In this document: positions 17,075 through 25,867 of the stretch, one piece after another
Layout of the letters: each line of letters starts with the position of its first letter
Numbering within the stretch: position 1 is the stretch's first letter
Origin: Bacteroidota bacterium
GTDB lineage: Bacteria; Bacteroidota; Bacteroidia; Cytophagales; Cyclobacteriaceae
Direction: 5' to 3'
Assembly: GCA_023412765.1 (NCBI GenBank)
Contig: JAEZBX010000097.1
Location: 1 to 30,480, forward strand
DNA: 30,480 nucleotides
Made by a program: the position numbers and the translations under genes
Notes under the pieces: generated by a model
What the model was told of the DNA's origin: nothing
Databases searched by the model: none
Seen by the model: only the letters and a program-made list of their open reading frames with translations

Positions 17075-17148
17075 GCGTATTGTACTTCATTCGCATAAAT
17101 GCGAAAATCAAACCGCCGGGTACGAGCCACAACATACATATGACGATT

Positions 17149-18429
17149 TCAGACAAATTCGCGGATTATTTTCTCAGCGTTTTCAATCCCTGTTGAAAGG
17201 GCAGCCTCGACTGTGCCCATCTCCGCTCCTTCATAGAATGCCTCTCCCGCAAAATAAATGGTGTTCTCCACCGGGTCAGAAATTTCTTTTATTGCCTCTG
17301 ACGTATTCAATGTTGCATAGGCATATGCGCCCAGGGAAAATGGATCCACCTGCCAATTGAAGACTTTGATGTTTTTAACGTGTTCCTGAAGGATAGCTTC
17401 ACTAGATCCAAAGACATATGCGAGTGACGAAATGGCCAGCTTCGCAAGAGCTTCCGTACCTGAGGGCAAATTTTTTAAAACCGGGCCAGCTAGCCATCCC
17501 GTCAACAAGGGAATTTCATTTGGCCGCTGCGTCCACCAGGTAGGAACGGGTGCATCTGAAAATAAGAAATTTAAATCTGGCATTTGATTAAAATGAGATT
17601 TCTCCTTCGACAACCAGATGCGATCTGTAAATTCAACTAGAAACTTAACGACGCCCCCAACTTCAATTTTTCGAAACGCCCTCTCATGTCCTGCCAACTG
17701 GGGATCAAATGCAATCACTCCCTTTTTTAAAACAGCGACAGGAACAGTGATCAGAATTTTCCGCGCTTTGAATGTTTGGTTATCAACTGTGACAACATCA
17801 ACCTTGTTCTTACCCCAGATAACTTTTCTTACTTCGGTTGAAAGTTTTATTTGTCCATTGAGCTTTTCTATTTGAGATAATAGGAAATCCATCAATTGTG
17901 AATATCCTCCCTGCGGACGATATCCCTGAATATTTTCATTGCTCCACTCCTCCTTCAACGCCAAAGCACTCACTTTATTAATGTCCGCAGCATCATAACC
18001 TTCCACAAACTTCGTAACAGACTCCCTTAATGAATTATACTTTGGTTCATTGAAATGTAGCTTCAGAAATTCTCCCATAGTCATATCGTGATCGACCTGT
18101 TGAAGCTTATCAACCAATAAATCCCAATCGTCATGGAAAAGGTCACCCTCCGACAACTTGCCTGACTGTACATTCCACGTACGCCCCTCGCCGGCAAAAT
18201 ATGGAACGTTCGATTCCTTCATCAAAGATTTCGTAAATGGGAGATCACCATGCATAAATTCTGCGCCGGCCTCAACAGGAAAAGAGAATCCTTCACCTTT
18301 GATGGTATGGATTCGGCCACCAATCCGGTCTCGAACTTCAATGATCAGTACTGACTTTCCGGCATTTAAAAGATTTCGAGCAGCAGACAAGCCAGCTGCT
18401 CCCGCACCAATAACTAATACGTCTACCAT
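17149..18429 (-). CDS. FAD-dependent flavin amine oxidase-like protein
   Basis: A 426-residue oxidoreductase of the monoamine/polyamine oxidase superfamily. The N-terminal Rossmann dinucleotide motif is VIGAGAAGLSAARNL (Gly8-x-Gly10-x-x-Gly13), then IIEVRDRIGGRIHT with the conserved Gly-Gly-Arg of flavin amine oxidases. The C-terminal FAD contact is intact: NTIYFAGEAFY followed by GTVEAALSTGIENAEKII. No signal peptide is present, so it is probably cytoplasmic. A polyamine or other primary/secondary amine substrate is possible. The gene starts 33 bp after arfB on the same strand and the two may be co-transcribed. Confidence 0.88.
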   Translation of the reverse strand: MVDVLVIGAGAAGLSAARNLLNAGKSVLIIEVRDRIGGRIHTIKGEGFSFPVEAGAEFMHGDLPFTKSLMKESNVPYFAGEGRTWNVQSGKLSEGDLFHDDWDLLVDKLQQVDHDMTMGEFLKLHFNEPKYNSLRESVTKFVEGYDAADINKVSALALKEEWSNENIQGYRPQGGYSQLMDFLLSQIEKLNGQIKLSTEVRKVIWGKNKVDVVTVDNQTFKARKILITVPVAVLKKGVIAFDPQLAGHERAFRKIEVGGVVKFLVEFTDRIWLSKEKSHFNQMPDLNFLFSDAPVPTWWTQRPNEIPLLTGWLAGPVLKNLPSGTEALAKLAISSLAYVFGSSEAILQEHVKNIKVFNWQVDPFSLGAYAYATLNTSEAIKEISDPVENTIYFAGEAFYEGAEMGTVEAALSTGIENAEKIIREFV

Positions 18430-18462
18430 GAGTTAGATCTTATCTTCAGAACAGTCGAGGTA

Positions 18463-18876
18463 TCAATCAGGTTTTTGTCTCCACTTCTTTTTTTCGCTGA
18501 GGCGCTTTTTGCTTTGTATTCGTTTCTGGACGGCAATTTTAGATGGTTTTGTTTTTTTGCGAATTTTTCTTTTCTCGAAAGCTTTAGCCAGTAACGCATC
18601 TAGTTTCGCCACGACAGCTTCCTTATTTTCGAGTTGGGACCTACTCTCCTGAGACGAAATCTGAAGTATGCCTTCCTTAGTCAAGAAACTTGAAAGTCGT
18701 TGCAATAAGATATCTTTTTCCTCTTGTGTCAAAATTTCGGAATGCGGCACGTCAAACCGTACCGATATTTTCGAATTAACCTTGTTAACGTTTTGACCAC
18801 CAGGTCCACCACTTCTTGAAGCGGTAAAGTCCAATTCAGGATACAATAGTGAAGTGTTTATAAGTCTCGAATTCAT
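18463..18876 (-). CDS. arfB: Alternative ribosome-rescue factor ArfB (peptidyl-tRNA hydrolase)
   Basis: A 137-residue codon-independent release factor that hydrolyses peptidyl-tRNA on stalled ribosomes. The RF-type catalytic loop SRSGGPGGQNVNK is present; counted from the ATG at 18876, GGQ falls at residues 26-28, the position found in E. coli ArfB, which supports this start over the GTG at 18885. The C-terminus is the expected Lys/Arg-rich tail (KRKIRKKTKPSK, KKRLSEKKKWRQK) that enters the empty mRNA channel. The length is typical of the family. It precedes the flavin oxidase gene on the same strand, with no evident functional link. Confidence 0.93.
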   Translation of the reverse strand: MNSRLINTSLLYPELDFTASRSGGPGGQNVNKVNSKISVRFDVPHSEILTQEEKDILLQRLSSFLTKEGILQISSQESRSQLENKEAVVAKLDALLAKAFEKRKIRKKTKPSKIAVQKRIQSKKRLSEKKKWRQKPD

Positions 18877-19002
18877 TTTGTTCACTGATGACAGAATTGC
18901 AAAGTAGCGGAATCGTCCATCAAAATTATAACCGCGGCCACCTTTAGAATGTTAATTCTTTGGAAGCGTAGCTATAACACTCGCTCCAGCCGATGATCAA
19001 AC

Positions 19003-21492
19003 ATGAAGAATTTGAGTAAATTCCCTGGAACCGATGTTATGATAAGAAAATTGCTCAAATCTGTTGCGTTTACCCTGGGGCTGCTTATCCTGTTGGTAAT
19101 GTCTGTACTGGCCGTCGCCTACTGGAACCGTGACGCACTGTTGTCAAAAGTGACAAGAGAGCTTAACAACAACATCGAGGGAAAGCTTGAAGTCAGAAGT
19201 ATCAATTTTACATTCCTTCACGACTTCCCCAATTTTTCCCTTTCTCTGGAAGATGTAACCCTACACGATAACCGATTTGATAAACCAGGTCAGGAGATAC
19301 TTTCTGCAGAAAAAGTAATTGTAGATGTAGAATTTTATCCTTTGCTAAGAAAGGAGCTTATAATCAGTTCCATCGAACTTGAAGACGCTGACATCCTACT
19401 TTTCAGAACAGTAGGCGGGGAAACGAACAGTGACATTCTAAAAAAGAAATCGGACACGGTTCGGACGAGTATAAGGAATCCAAATACCACAACCACATTG
19501 AGTGTCGACCAGATCGATTTTACCAATGTCTCCATGGTGTACGTCGACTCCACCCGAAAAAAATTAATGCGCTTTAATTTTGTGAAGACCGAGAATTCCT
19601 TAGTAGAGTCTGACTCAGGTTTCGATATTAATATGTCGGGCAAGATCCACTTCGACAGTCTCTATTTTAATCCAAACAGTGGAAGCTATCTGAGAAATCA
19701 AGATGCCTCCGTTAATCTCTATACTCACCTTAATACAAGAACTAAAACTCTTGAAATCTTCCCGACATCCAATGTACTCTTTCAGAAAAACAATATCAGC
19801 TTAAGCGGCAACTTTCACATTATAAAAGGTGGCGCGTTTACATTGCAATTCAATACCATTAATGCTGACCCCAATAAGTTGCAGGCTTTGTTAAATAAAA
19901 AACTGCAAACGACTTTAAGCAAATTCACATTTGCAGGTCTCACAACGCTTTCAGCATTGCTTAACGGAAAATCCATTCCAGGAAATGTCCCTGATGTCGA
20001 TCTTATGTTCTCTACAACAAAAGCAAATCTGCATTACGGGTCGCTGGATTTTTCGTCAGTTGCATTAGATGGATCTTTCACAAATCATGTTGATAGCTTA
20101 AAAGCCAGGGACAATTCAAATTCGAAAATAATTGTTTCAACCTTTAAGGGACGAATGGAAAAGATCCCAGTTGAAGGCAGCATAAGTTTCACAAAACTTG
20201 CAGATCCTGTTATCGATCTCACTTTTGTTTCAAAACTTTCATTTAAAGATGTCAACGCTCATTTGGATAATGACCGGTTTGTTCTGGACAAAGGAAATTT
20301 TACATCTCGCGTTGCGTATAAGGGAAAGCTGTCCGAATACCTGGATCCCACACGAACCCGATATAATGGTAAGCTAAACGGATCGATTGTAGCTACCGAT
20401 GGCGCTCTGTATTACAAGCCCAAGAAAATCCAGTTCAATAAGGTACAATTCAACGGCACTTTTACAGAAAATGTGTTCGAAATAAAGAATTTAGCACTGG
20501 AACTTAACGGTAGCCCTATTGCATTAAATGGTACGGTAAAGGATTTTATCCCATTTTTCATCCAGCCACAGAACAAGGCCGTCGTGGATCTTACCGTTCG
20601 TTCACCCAACCTTGACCTGACACCGCTGACCACTCCAAGGGAGGCAAAAAGGAAATCGAAAAGTCAGAATGAAAAAAACAGAAAGCGGATGACAGAACTA
20701 CTGGATCTGGTTTACGACCGGCTGGTATTCGACATTGATCTCAAGGTAAAAGAATTGATCTTCAGAAAATTCAAGGCACATAATATCAATGGTCGGGTTA
20801 AAATGAATAATCAACGGCTCGAAGCGAATCCAATATCGATGGACCTCGCAGGTGGTTCTATGAGACTTAACTTTTCAATGGATAATGTTTTTGATCGGAT
20901 TACACCTATGGCTATGACCGCACGTATTAACAACGCTGACATAAAAGAGCTGTTCCTAAATTTCAATCACTTTCATCAAAAGACTATCCATGCCGATAAC
21001 CTAAGAGGGAAGATTTCAGCCGATGTAAAATTTAACGCGAACGTCGACGATACTTACAATTTGATAACTCCTTCTATGCGAGGTACATTGAACTGCAAAA
21101 TTGTTGATGGCGGGATTGTCAATTTTGAGCCAATGGAAAATATGAGCAATTTCTTACTTAAGAAGCGCGATTTTAGCGACGTAGAATTTGCTGAACTCAA
21201 CAGCAAGTTCTCGATTGCGGGTACCGACATGGACATCAGCAGGATGGAAATTCAATCTACGGTGCTTTCATTTTTTGTAGAAGGCAGATATTCATTCACT
21301 GATAGCACCAGTCTCAGTGTGCAGATCCCATTGAGCAACCTTAAAAAGCGTGACAAGAATTTTAAGCCCAAAAATATTGGTACCCATGCCAAAGCCGGGC
21401 CGAGTGTCTTCCTCCACGTATATCGCGACAAGGATATCAACAGCAAGATTAAGATTGACTACGATCCTTTCAAGAAATGGACAAAAAATTAG
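19003..21492 (+). CDS. AsmA family envelope protein
   Basis: An 829-residue protein of the AsmA/TamB-like superfamily, thought to bridge inner and outer membranes for lipid transport. A single N-terminal membrane helix (LLKSVAFTLGLLILLVMSVLA) anchors it in the inner membrane; the rest is periplasmic and beta-rich with the repeated short-strand pattern of this family. ELNNNIEGKLEVRSINFTFL followed by DFPNFSLSLEDVTLHD is the typical AsmA N-terminal domain. The C-terminal domain (NISMDLAGGSM-like ISMDLAGGSMRLNF, then GRYSFTDSTSLSVQIPLSN) is also AsmA-like. An in-frame ATG at 19039 (MIRKLLKS) is an alternative start. The last four bases overlap the convergent MFS gene. Confidence 0.87.
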   Translation: MKNLSKFPGTDVMIRKLLKSVAFTLGLLILLVMSVLAVAYWNRDALLSKVTRELNNNIEGKLEVRSINFTFLHDFPNFSLSLEDVTLHDNRFDKPGQEILSAEKVIVDVEFYPLLRKELIISSIELEDADILLFRTVGGETNSDILKKKSDTVRTSIRNPNTTTTLSVDQIDFTNVSMVYVDSTRKKLMRFNFVKTENSLVESDSGFDINMSGKIHFDSLYFNPNSGSYLRNQDASVNLYTHLNTRTKTLEIFPTSNVLFQKNNISLSGNFHIIKGGAFTLQFNTINADPNKLQALLNKKLQTTLSKFTFAGLTTLSALLNGKSIPGNVPDVDLMFSTTKANLHYGSLDFSSVALDGSFTNHVDSLKARDNSNSKIIVSTFKGRMEKIPVEGSISFTKLADPVIDLTFVSKLSFKDVNAHLDNDRFVLDKGNFTSRVAYKGKLSEYLDPTRTRYNGKLNGSIVATDGALYYKPKKIQFNKVQFNGTFTENVFEIKNLALELNGSPIALNGTVKDFIPFFIQPQNKAVVDLTVRSPNLDLTPLTTPREAKRKSKSQNEKNRKRMTELLDLVYDRLVFDIDLKVKELIFRKFKAHNINGRVKMNNQRLEANPISMDLAGGSMRLNFSMDNVFDRITPMAMTARINNADIKELFLNFNHFHQKTIHADNLRGKISADVKFNANVDDTYNLITPSMRGTLNCKIVDGGIVNFEPMENMSNFLLKKRDFSDVEFAELNSKFSIAGTDMDISRMEIQSTVLSFFVEGRYSFTDSTSLSVQIPLSNLKKRDKNFKPKNIGTHAKAGPSVFLHVYRDKDINSKIKIDYDPFKKWTKN

Positions 21493-22649
21493 ACCTTCGC
21501 CGCGACTTTTGAAAGTGCCTTTTTATGACGGAAAAACAGTTGTGATACCGGTATGAACATCGCGCCTGAAAATGCAAAAATCAAGAATGAAACCCGAAGA
21601 TTGAATGCATGCGCTAAATAACCTACCAATGGCGGACCTATAAACATGCCGACGATTCCATAGGTCCCAATCAACGAAATGGCCAAACCTGGGGAATATT
21701 TTTTCGATCCTGATGCCAATGTAAATGTCATTGGAATAATAGCGGCTGTACCAATGCCAGTCAGGCAAAAGCCGATCATGGCGAGCCAGAATGTTGGGAA
21801 GGCGACTGCCAGTATTATTCCAGCTAAAATGAGGAATGAGCTAGCGATAAAAGTACTGGACATGCCAATAATTTCGACGATACGATCTGATAGAAATCTT
21901 GACAACGCCATGCATATCATATAGGTAAGATATCCCCAGGTGAAAACTTCAACTTTCACCACTTCTTTAAAATAGATGCCGCTCCAGTCGAACATTCCCC
22001 CTTCACAAATACCGGCGAAGAAAACCAGCATCCCAAGGAATGCAATATAAGGATCCGGCTTGCCAAGAATTAATTTGTTGCCTGACCTAGCCCTATCGTT
22101 GCGCAGCACATACTTGTTTGCAAAAATATTGACCAGCAGTGTAATTAGCGCTACCATCAGGAGGTGGTTCGACATTGAGGTGTTTAAAGCTACCATGAGC
22201 GTAGAGAATCCGACACCAACGATGCCTCCCGTACTCCAAAGGCCATGAAAGGATCCATTTATGCTTCGATCGAATTGCTTCTGTAGTGCAATCGCTTGCG
22301 TATTCATTGAAACGTTTAGAATGCGCATACTAAAAGCAAATACACAAAGGCAGGCGATCAATACAAAGCTCGTTTTTGCAAAGCCAATTCCCAGCAAGGC
22401 AAGTGACATGGACATGAATGCGAAAAACATCGGAATGCGACTGTCGTATCGAGACACTAGCCATCCGGAAATGGGTATGCCTATGAGAGAACTGGTGGGC
22501 ATGAACAATAGAATTGTTCCCAGCTCAGCTTCATTATAGTCAAAAAAAGTTTTTATCGTAGGAATTCGAGAAGCCCACGACGAAAAGCAAAATCCGGAAA
22601 GAAAAAAGAATAAGCTAAGAAAGAGTCGCTGCCTGTCTTTAAGTTCCAT
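21489..22649 (-). CDS. MFS transporter, YbjJ/FucP-like
   Basis: A 386-residue inner-membrane carrier with about twelve hydrophobic segments. FSSWASRIPTIKTFF in the first loop is characteristic of the YbjJ-like branch, and a family-like loop SGWLVSRYDSR follows helix 2. The ATG at 22649 (MELKDRQRLFLS) is preferred over a TTG seven codons upstream at 22670. It overlaps the AsmA gene tail by four bases in convergent orientation. It lies just beyond the Gfo/Idh/MocA gene on the same strand, so a role in importing a sugar product of the glycoside cluster is possible but unproven. Confidence 0.85.
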   Translation of the reverse strand: MELKDRQRLFLSLFFFLSGFCFSSWASRIPTIKTFFDYNEAELGTILLFMPTSSLIGIPISGWLVSRYDSRIPMFFAFMSMSLALLGIGFAKTSFVLIACLCVFAFSMRILNVSMNTQAIALQKQFDRSINGSFHGLWSTGGIVGVGFSTLMVALNTSMSNHLLMVALITLLVNIFANKYVLRNDRARSGNKLILGKPDPYIAFLGMLVFFAGICEGGMFDWSGIYFKEVVKVEVFTWGYLTYMICMALSRFLSDRIVEIIGMSSTFIASSFLILAGIILAVAFPTFWLAMIGFCLTGIGTAAIIPMTFTLASGSKKYSPGLAISLIGTYGIVGMFIGPPLVGYLAHAFNLRVSFLIFAFSGAMFIPVSQLFFRHKKALSKVAAKV

Positions 22650-22692
22650 GCTACCCAAATTCGCACGCAAAGTAACGACATTGAAAAATTAA

Positions 22693-22736
22693 AAGATTAA
22701 AAGATTAAAAGATTAATCTTCCAATCTTCCAATCTT
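22693..22736 (-). terminator. Loop-free 22-bp dyad overlapping the stop codon of the upstream gene
   Basis: The segment is three AAGATT units joined by AA, then three AATCTT units joined by CC. Read as minus-strand RNA the CC/AA linkers become GG and UU, so they form G-U pairs and the full 22-nt arms can pair apart from the innermost bases. On the plus strand the same positions are A-C mismatches. A U-rich tract follows on the minus strand, and the stop codon (22735-22737) lies in the stem base. This fits a terminator or 3'-end stabiliser for the Gfo/Idh/MocA gene. Confidence 0.6.
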
Positions 22737-24075
22737 AGACAACAGGCACTTCCCAGCCATTGTGATAGGTAGGCTTTATCATTTTATTAGCCTCGGCGTT
22801 ATCTCCGAAATTACCTTTCCTGGCATCCCAAAATACCTTGCTTCCTGTCTTGTACGCTATGTTGCCCATCTGGGCATTGATGGCCGCAACACTACCGGAC
22901 TTAATTGGAGTATTCAAAAATGATTGATCATTTTTTCTTACTGCTTCAACGAAATTCTGCGTATGGAGGTCCAGATAGTTTAACGCTTCAGGTTTTTTAT
23001 AGGCCTCGATGGGTTTCATTTTGTGGTCCGTCCAATTGGCGTAGCCATCAGCCTTGCGCTCGGTAATCACTTCGTATCCCTGACGATCGACGACCAGCGT
23101 ACCATTGTTTCCAATGAATGCTATGCCTTCGCGGCGCCCATAAGGTCCGTTGTCAATACCCGTAGCATGTTCCCACAGCATGCTGAAATCTTTGTATTGG
23201 AAAATTGCCTGTAGTGTATCCGGTGTTTCAGAAGCGTCGTCGGGATAGGCGAGTTTTCCGCCAGAAGCCATCACAGATATTGGTGCATCAGCTTCCATGG
23301 CATACAACGCGATGTCAATTTCATGAACGCCCCAATCTGTCATTAGACCGCCGGCGTAATCCCAAAACCATCTGAAGTTGAAATGAAAGCGGTTTGCATT
23401 AAAATTCCGTTTCGGTGCCGGACCGAGCCAGAAGTCATAGTCGACGCCCTCCGGAACCTTTGAATCAGCAACCACAGGCACCGGTTTCATCCAGCCCTGG
23501 TAAGCCCATACCTTAACGAGTCGAATCTTTCCCAGCACTCCCGACCGAACAATTTCAATTGCCTTTTTGTAATGAGGACCGCTTCGCTGCCATTGTCCGG
23601 CTTGAACAATCTTACCAGTTTTTTCCTGCGCTGCAACCATAAGATTGCATTCCGCAATACTGTTGGCAATTGGTTTTTCAACATAAACATGCTTGCCGGC
23701 TTTTACAGCATCGACCATTATTTTACAATGCCAATGGTCAGGTGTCCCGATTATCACCGCATCGATATCCTTGTCATTTAATAAAGATCGATAATCAGTA
23801 TATGTTTTTGGTGTGTTTTTTCGAAGTTCTTTATAGTTGGATAATCTTTTTTGGATCACGTTCTTATCGACATCACAGATTCCCAGGAGGTCAACATCGC
23901 TCATCTTAAGAAACGAACTCGTATTCGACCACCCCATGCCGTTGCAACCAATAACACCGATGTTGAATTTGTTATTCGCAGAACTTGTACGCACCTGCGT
24001 CAAAGCCTCCGAACCGACCATCAAGCTACCTGCGACAGCAGCGCCAGTCCCTTTTATAAATTCTCTTCTTTTCAT
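22735..24075 (-). CDS. Tat-exported Gfo/Idh/MocA family oxidoreductase
   Basis: A 446-residue NAD(P)-dependent dehydrogenase-type protein. The N-terminus MKRREFIKGTGAAVAGSLMVG is a twin-arginine signal (RREFIK), indicating export after folding with its cofactor. The Rossmann domain follows: IGVIGCNGMGWSN (Gly40-Gly48 region), LLGICDVD, and VYVEKPIANS with the catalytic-type EKP at 133-135. TPDHWHCKIMVDAVKAGKHV is the usual loop. The C-terminal beta-sheet domain includes WWKANN-free WFWDYAGGLMTDWGVHEID, the substrate-site His/Asp block common in the Bacteroidota exported subgroup. The substrate is unknown, probably a sugar or glycoside. The last codons run into an unusual dyad repeat. Confidence 0.9.
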   Translation of the reverse strand: MKRREFIKGTGAAVAGSLMVGSEALTQVRTSSANNKFNIGVIGCNGMGWSNTSSFLKMSDVDLLGICDVDKNVIQKRLSNYKELRKNTPKTYTDYRSLLNDKDIDAVIIGTPDHWHCKIMVDAVKAGKHVYVEKPIANSIAECNLMVAAQEKTGKIVQAGQWQRSGPHYKKAIEIVRSGVLGKIRLVKVWAYQGWMKPVPVVADSKVPEGVDYDFWLGPAPKRNFNANRFHFNFRWFWDYAGGLMTDWGVHEIDIALYAMEADAPISVMASGGKLAYPDDASETPDTLQAIFQYKDFSMLWEHATGIDNGPYGRREGIAFIGNNGTLVVDRQGYEVITERKADGYANWTDHKMKPIEAYKKPEALNYLDLHTQNFVEAVRKNDQSFLNTPIKSGSVAAINAQMGNIAYKTGSKVFWDARKGNFGDNAEANKMIKPTYHNGWEVPVV

Positions 24076-24123
24076 GAGTTATTGTGGTTTGTCAAACGGA
24101 ACTATTAACAAGGTGGAAATTCG

Positions 24124-24333
24124 TCATCCAAGGAGAGTCGACTTTAGGCTTTCATACGGAATGTCAACCTCCAGGTAAACGGGCGCATCATTAACGCTTT
24201 GATAATTTAATTCTACAATACTTCTCATACGACTTTGCGGGTCAGCATAGACACGGCCAATGCTGGCAACATTTACCAACTCCTTCTTTTCTTCAGTATC
24301 GTCGGAGACCTTTAATTCTATGAACCTTACCAT
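24124..24333 (-). CDS. Small FlbD-like beta-sheet hypothetical protein
   Basis: A protein of about 69 residues from the ATG at 24333 (MVRFIELKVSDDTEEKKELV). It alternates short strands: RFIEL, ELVNVASIGRVYA, MRSIVELNY, APVYLEVDIPYESL. The pattern is similar to FlbD and to other tiny all-beta proteins in which a residue run sets an 'I-position' and a final amphipathic strand. No enzymatic motif is visible. The frame is open to 24405 with other starts, but MVRFIEL is the natural fold start. It lies 48 bp upstream of the Gfo/Idh/MocA gene on the same strand and could be its leader gene. The function is unknown. Confidence 0.5.
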   Translation of the reverse strand: MVRFIELKVSDDTEEKKELVNVASIGRVYADPQSRMRSIVELNYQSVNDAPVYLEVDIPYESLKSTLLG

Positions 24334-24470
24334 CGCTCTTTGATATTTGGACCCTAAAGTTACTATCGTTTGCATTATCCCGCACATCCGACCAAAATAA
24401 TTCAAAAAAATGTGCCCGTGTGTCGATTTTGCAAACCATTTAGCCTTATCGAAACACCATTTGTGTAGAT

Positions 24471-24496
24471 CAGGTATAATTTAGCCCTAATACCTG
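24471..24496. promoter_or_regulatory. Inverted repeat CAGGTAT-N12-ATACCTG, candidate operator
   Basis: Perfect 7-bp arms spaced 12 bp (about two helical turns centre to centre) lie 36 bp before the GH20-like ATG, between divergent genes. The spacing suits a dimeric DNA-binding regulator. No regulator gene is adjacent. Confidence 0.45.
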
Positions 24497-24532
24497 TACT
24501 ATTGCAATGGAAAATCCCAATCCCATTACCTT

Positions 24533-25639
24533 ATGAAATACGCCGCTTGTAGCATCCTAATGATGCTAATTTCGATTGCATTATGTGCACAATCTCCCAA
24601 TGCTGATGAATTCCCCGTAAGAGGATTTTGTATCGCAGCGCCAAAACCATCCGATGTTGATGCCTTTGTAAAATTTATCGGCGAAGAACTGGTACCACGA
24701 AAGGTAAATACATTAATACTAAGGGTCGACTTTAATTATCAATTTGAAAGTCATCCGGAGTTGCGCGATAGTATAGCCCTCTCAAAAAATGATGTCAAGA
24801 AGCTTGTAAATATTTGTAAGACAAACAACATCAGAATTATTCCGCAGATAAATCTGCTCGGACATCAATCATGGGCCAGCACTACTCACAATCTATTACG
24901 GGTTTACCCGCAATTCGACGAAACACCTCATGTAAAGATGCCTGAAAAATATGTGTGGCCTAACGCTGACGGATTATACTGCAAAAGTTATTGTCCGTTA
25001 CATCCGGATGTTCATAAAATAGTTTTCGAACTCGTAGATGAGATCTGCAATGTTTTTGAATCAGATGCTTTTCATGCAGGGATGGACGAAGTGTTTTACA
25101 TTGGCGATGACAAATGTCCAAGATGCGGCGGTCGCGATAAAGCCGAGCTGTTCGCCTATGAGGTCCGCCAAATTCACGGACATCTGAAACAAAAGAACAG
25201 ACAGTTGTGGATTTGGGGCGATCGTCTTTTGGATGGGAAATCCACCGGACTTGGAATGTGGGAAGCAAGCATGAACAATACGCATCGAGCAATTGATATG
25301 ATTCCAAAAGACATCATGATCTGCGATTGGCATTATGAGCGCCCCGATAAGACGGCAGTCTATTTTGCTATGAAAGGTTTTAAAGTTGTTACCTGTCCCT
25401 GGAGAAATCCAGGAGTTGCTGTTGTTCAGGCAGAAGATATGGTGAAGTTCAGAAAAGATTCTACGCCTGCTATGCGGGAGAATTTCCAGGGAATGGTCCA
25501 AACTGAATGGTCCAGCCCCGTAAGTTTCATGGACGGTTTTTATAATAAAAAGAAAGATCAAAACGGCGGTGGAAATACGTCCTGGAATACTTTTAACACT
25601 CTGTATCAAAAGTTGAAGGATTTGAAGGCCGTTAAGTAA
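24533..25639 (+). CDS. Secreted GH20-like glycoside hydrolase (beta-N-acetylhexosaminidase fold)
   Basis: A 368-residue exported TIM-barrel enzyme. The N-terminus (MKYAACSILMMLISIALCAQ) is a signal peptide. The barrel shows VNTLILRVDFNYQF, NIRIIPQINLLGHQSW, and the GH20 catalytic signature HAGMDEVF with H181, D185 and E186; in GH20 the Asp-Glu pair orients the substrate acetamido group and serves as acid. Late strands QLWIWGDRLL and GFKVVTCPWRNP fit the same fold. It lacks the separate GH20b domain, so it is a short divergent member. Two Cys pairs, C150/C154 and C195/C198 (CPRCGG), lie next to the active site and may bind a metal or form disulfides. It probably releases an amino sugar or related residue in the periplasm. 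Confidence 0.83.
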   Translation: MKYAACSILMMLISIALCAQSPNADEFPVRGFCIAAPKPSDVDAFVKFIGEELVPRKVNTLILRVDFNYQFESHPELRDSIALSKNDVKKLVNICKTNNIRIIPQINLLGHQSWASTTHNLLRVYPQFDETPHVKMPEKYVWPNADGLYCKSYCPLHPDVHKIVFELVDEICNVFESDAFHAGMDEVFYIGDDKCPRCGGRDKAELFAYEVRQIHGHLKQKNRQLWIWGDRLLDGKSTGLGMWEASMNNTHRAIDMIPKDIMICDWHYERPDKTAVYFAMKGFKVVTCPWRNPGVAVVQAEDMVKFRKDSTPAMRENFQGMVQTEWSSPVSFMDGFYNKKKDQNGGGNTSWNTFNTLYQKLKDLKAVK

Positions 25640-25646
25640 TTCATAA

Positions 25647-25680
25647 GGGGAATAAGGAGTAAGGAATAGGGAATAGGGAG
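25647..25680. repeat. Purine-rich degenerate 6-7 bp repeat
   Basis: Units such as GGAATAA, GGAGTAA, GGAATAG and GGAATAGG follow each other directly after the GH20-like stop codon. The plus strand is almost entirely A, G and T. Confidence 0.55.
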
Positions 25681-25705
25681 GACCTGCCCCCTATAGCTAC
25701 GCACT

Positions 25706-25775
25706 ACCTCAAACCTTGAACCTCAAACCTCAAACCTCAAACCTTGAACCTTAAACTTTAAACTTTAAACTTTGT
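25706..25775. repeat. Ten tandem copies of a 7-bp unit, consensus ACYTYRA
   Basis: Ten uninterrupted heptamers fill 70 bp exactly. Units are ACCTCAA (four copies), ACCTTGA (two), ACCTTAA, ACTTTAA (two) and a terminal ACTTTGT. Variation is directional: C-rich units at the left, T-rich at the right, as expected from stepwise duplication with point change. There are no spacers, so it is not a CRISPR. Confidence 0.9.
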
Positions 25776-25867
25776 AGTTCCCCCAATCTGTCGCTTCGTG
25801 TGGTCTAATATCCACGCCCCGACAAAACTTCTACTCGTGAAAAGTTGATTTAGCGCATGAGGATCGG

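Larger units (their letters stand above)
16593..17148. other. 556-bp gene-free region after dabB
   Basis: No credible protein gene is visible on either strand; the longest ATG-started reading noticed by eye near 16822 is about 18 codons. It holds a UUCG-capped hairpin (16800-16817), a weak GTCT-AATTA-AGAC stem (16916-16928), a terminator-like hairpin (16949-16970) and three copies of ATACC in tandem (17057-17074). The first three fall within 170 nt on the plus strand. Confidence 0.6.

Noticed and set aside
25061..25609. A 182-aa minus-strand ORF opposite the GH20-like gene
   Set aside because: The antisense frame has no motif, while the plus strand shows a signal peptide and catalytic residues.
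25706..25775. CRISPR array
   Set aside because: Units are only 7 bp, directly adjacent, with no spacers and no cas genes nearby.
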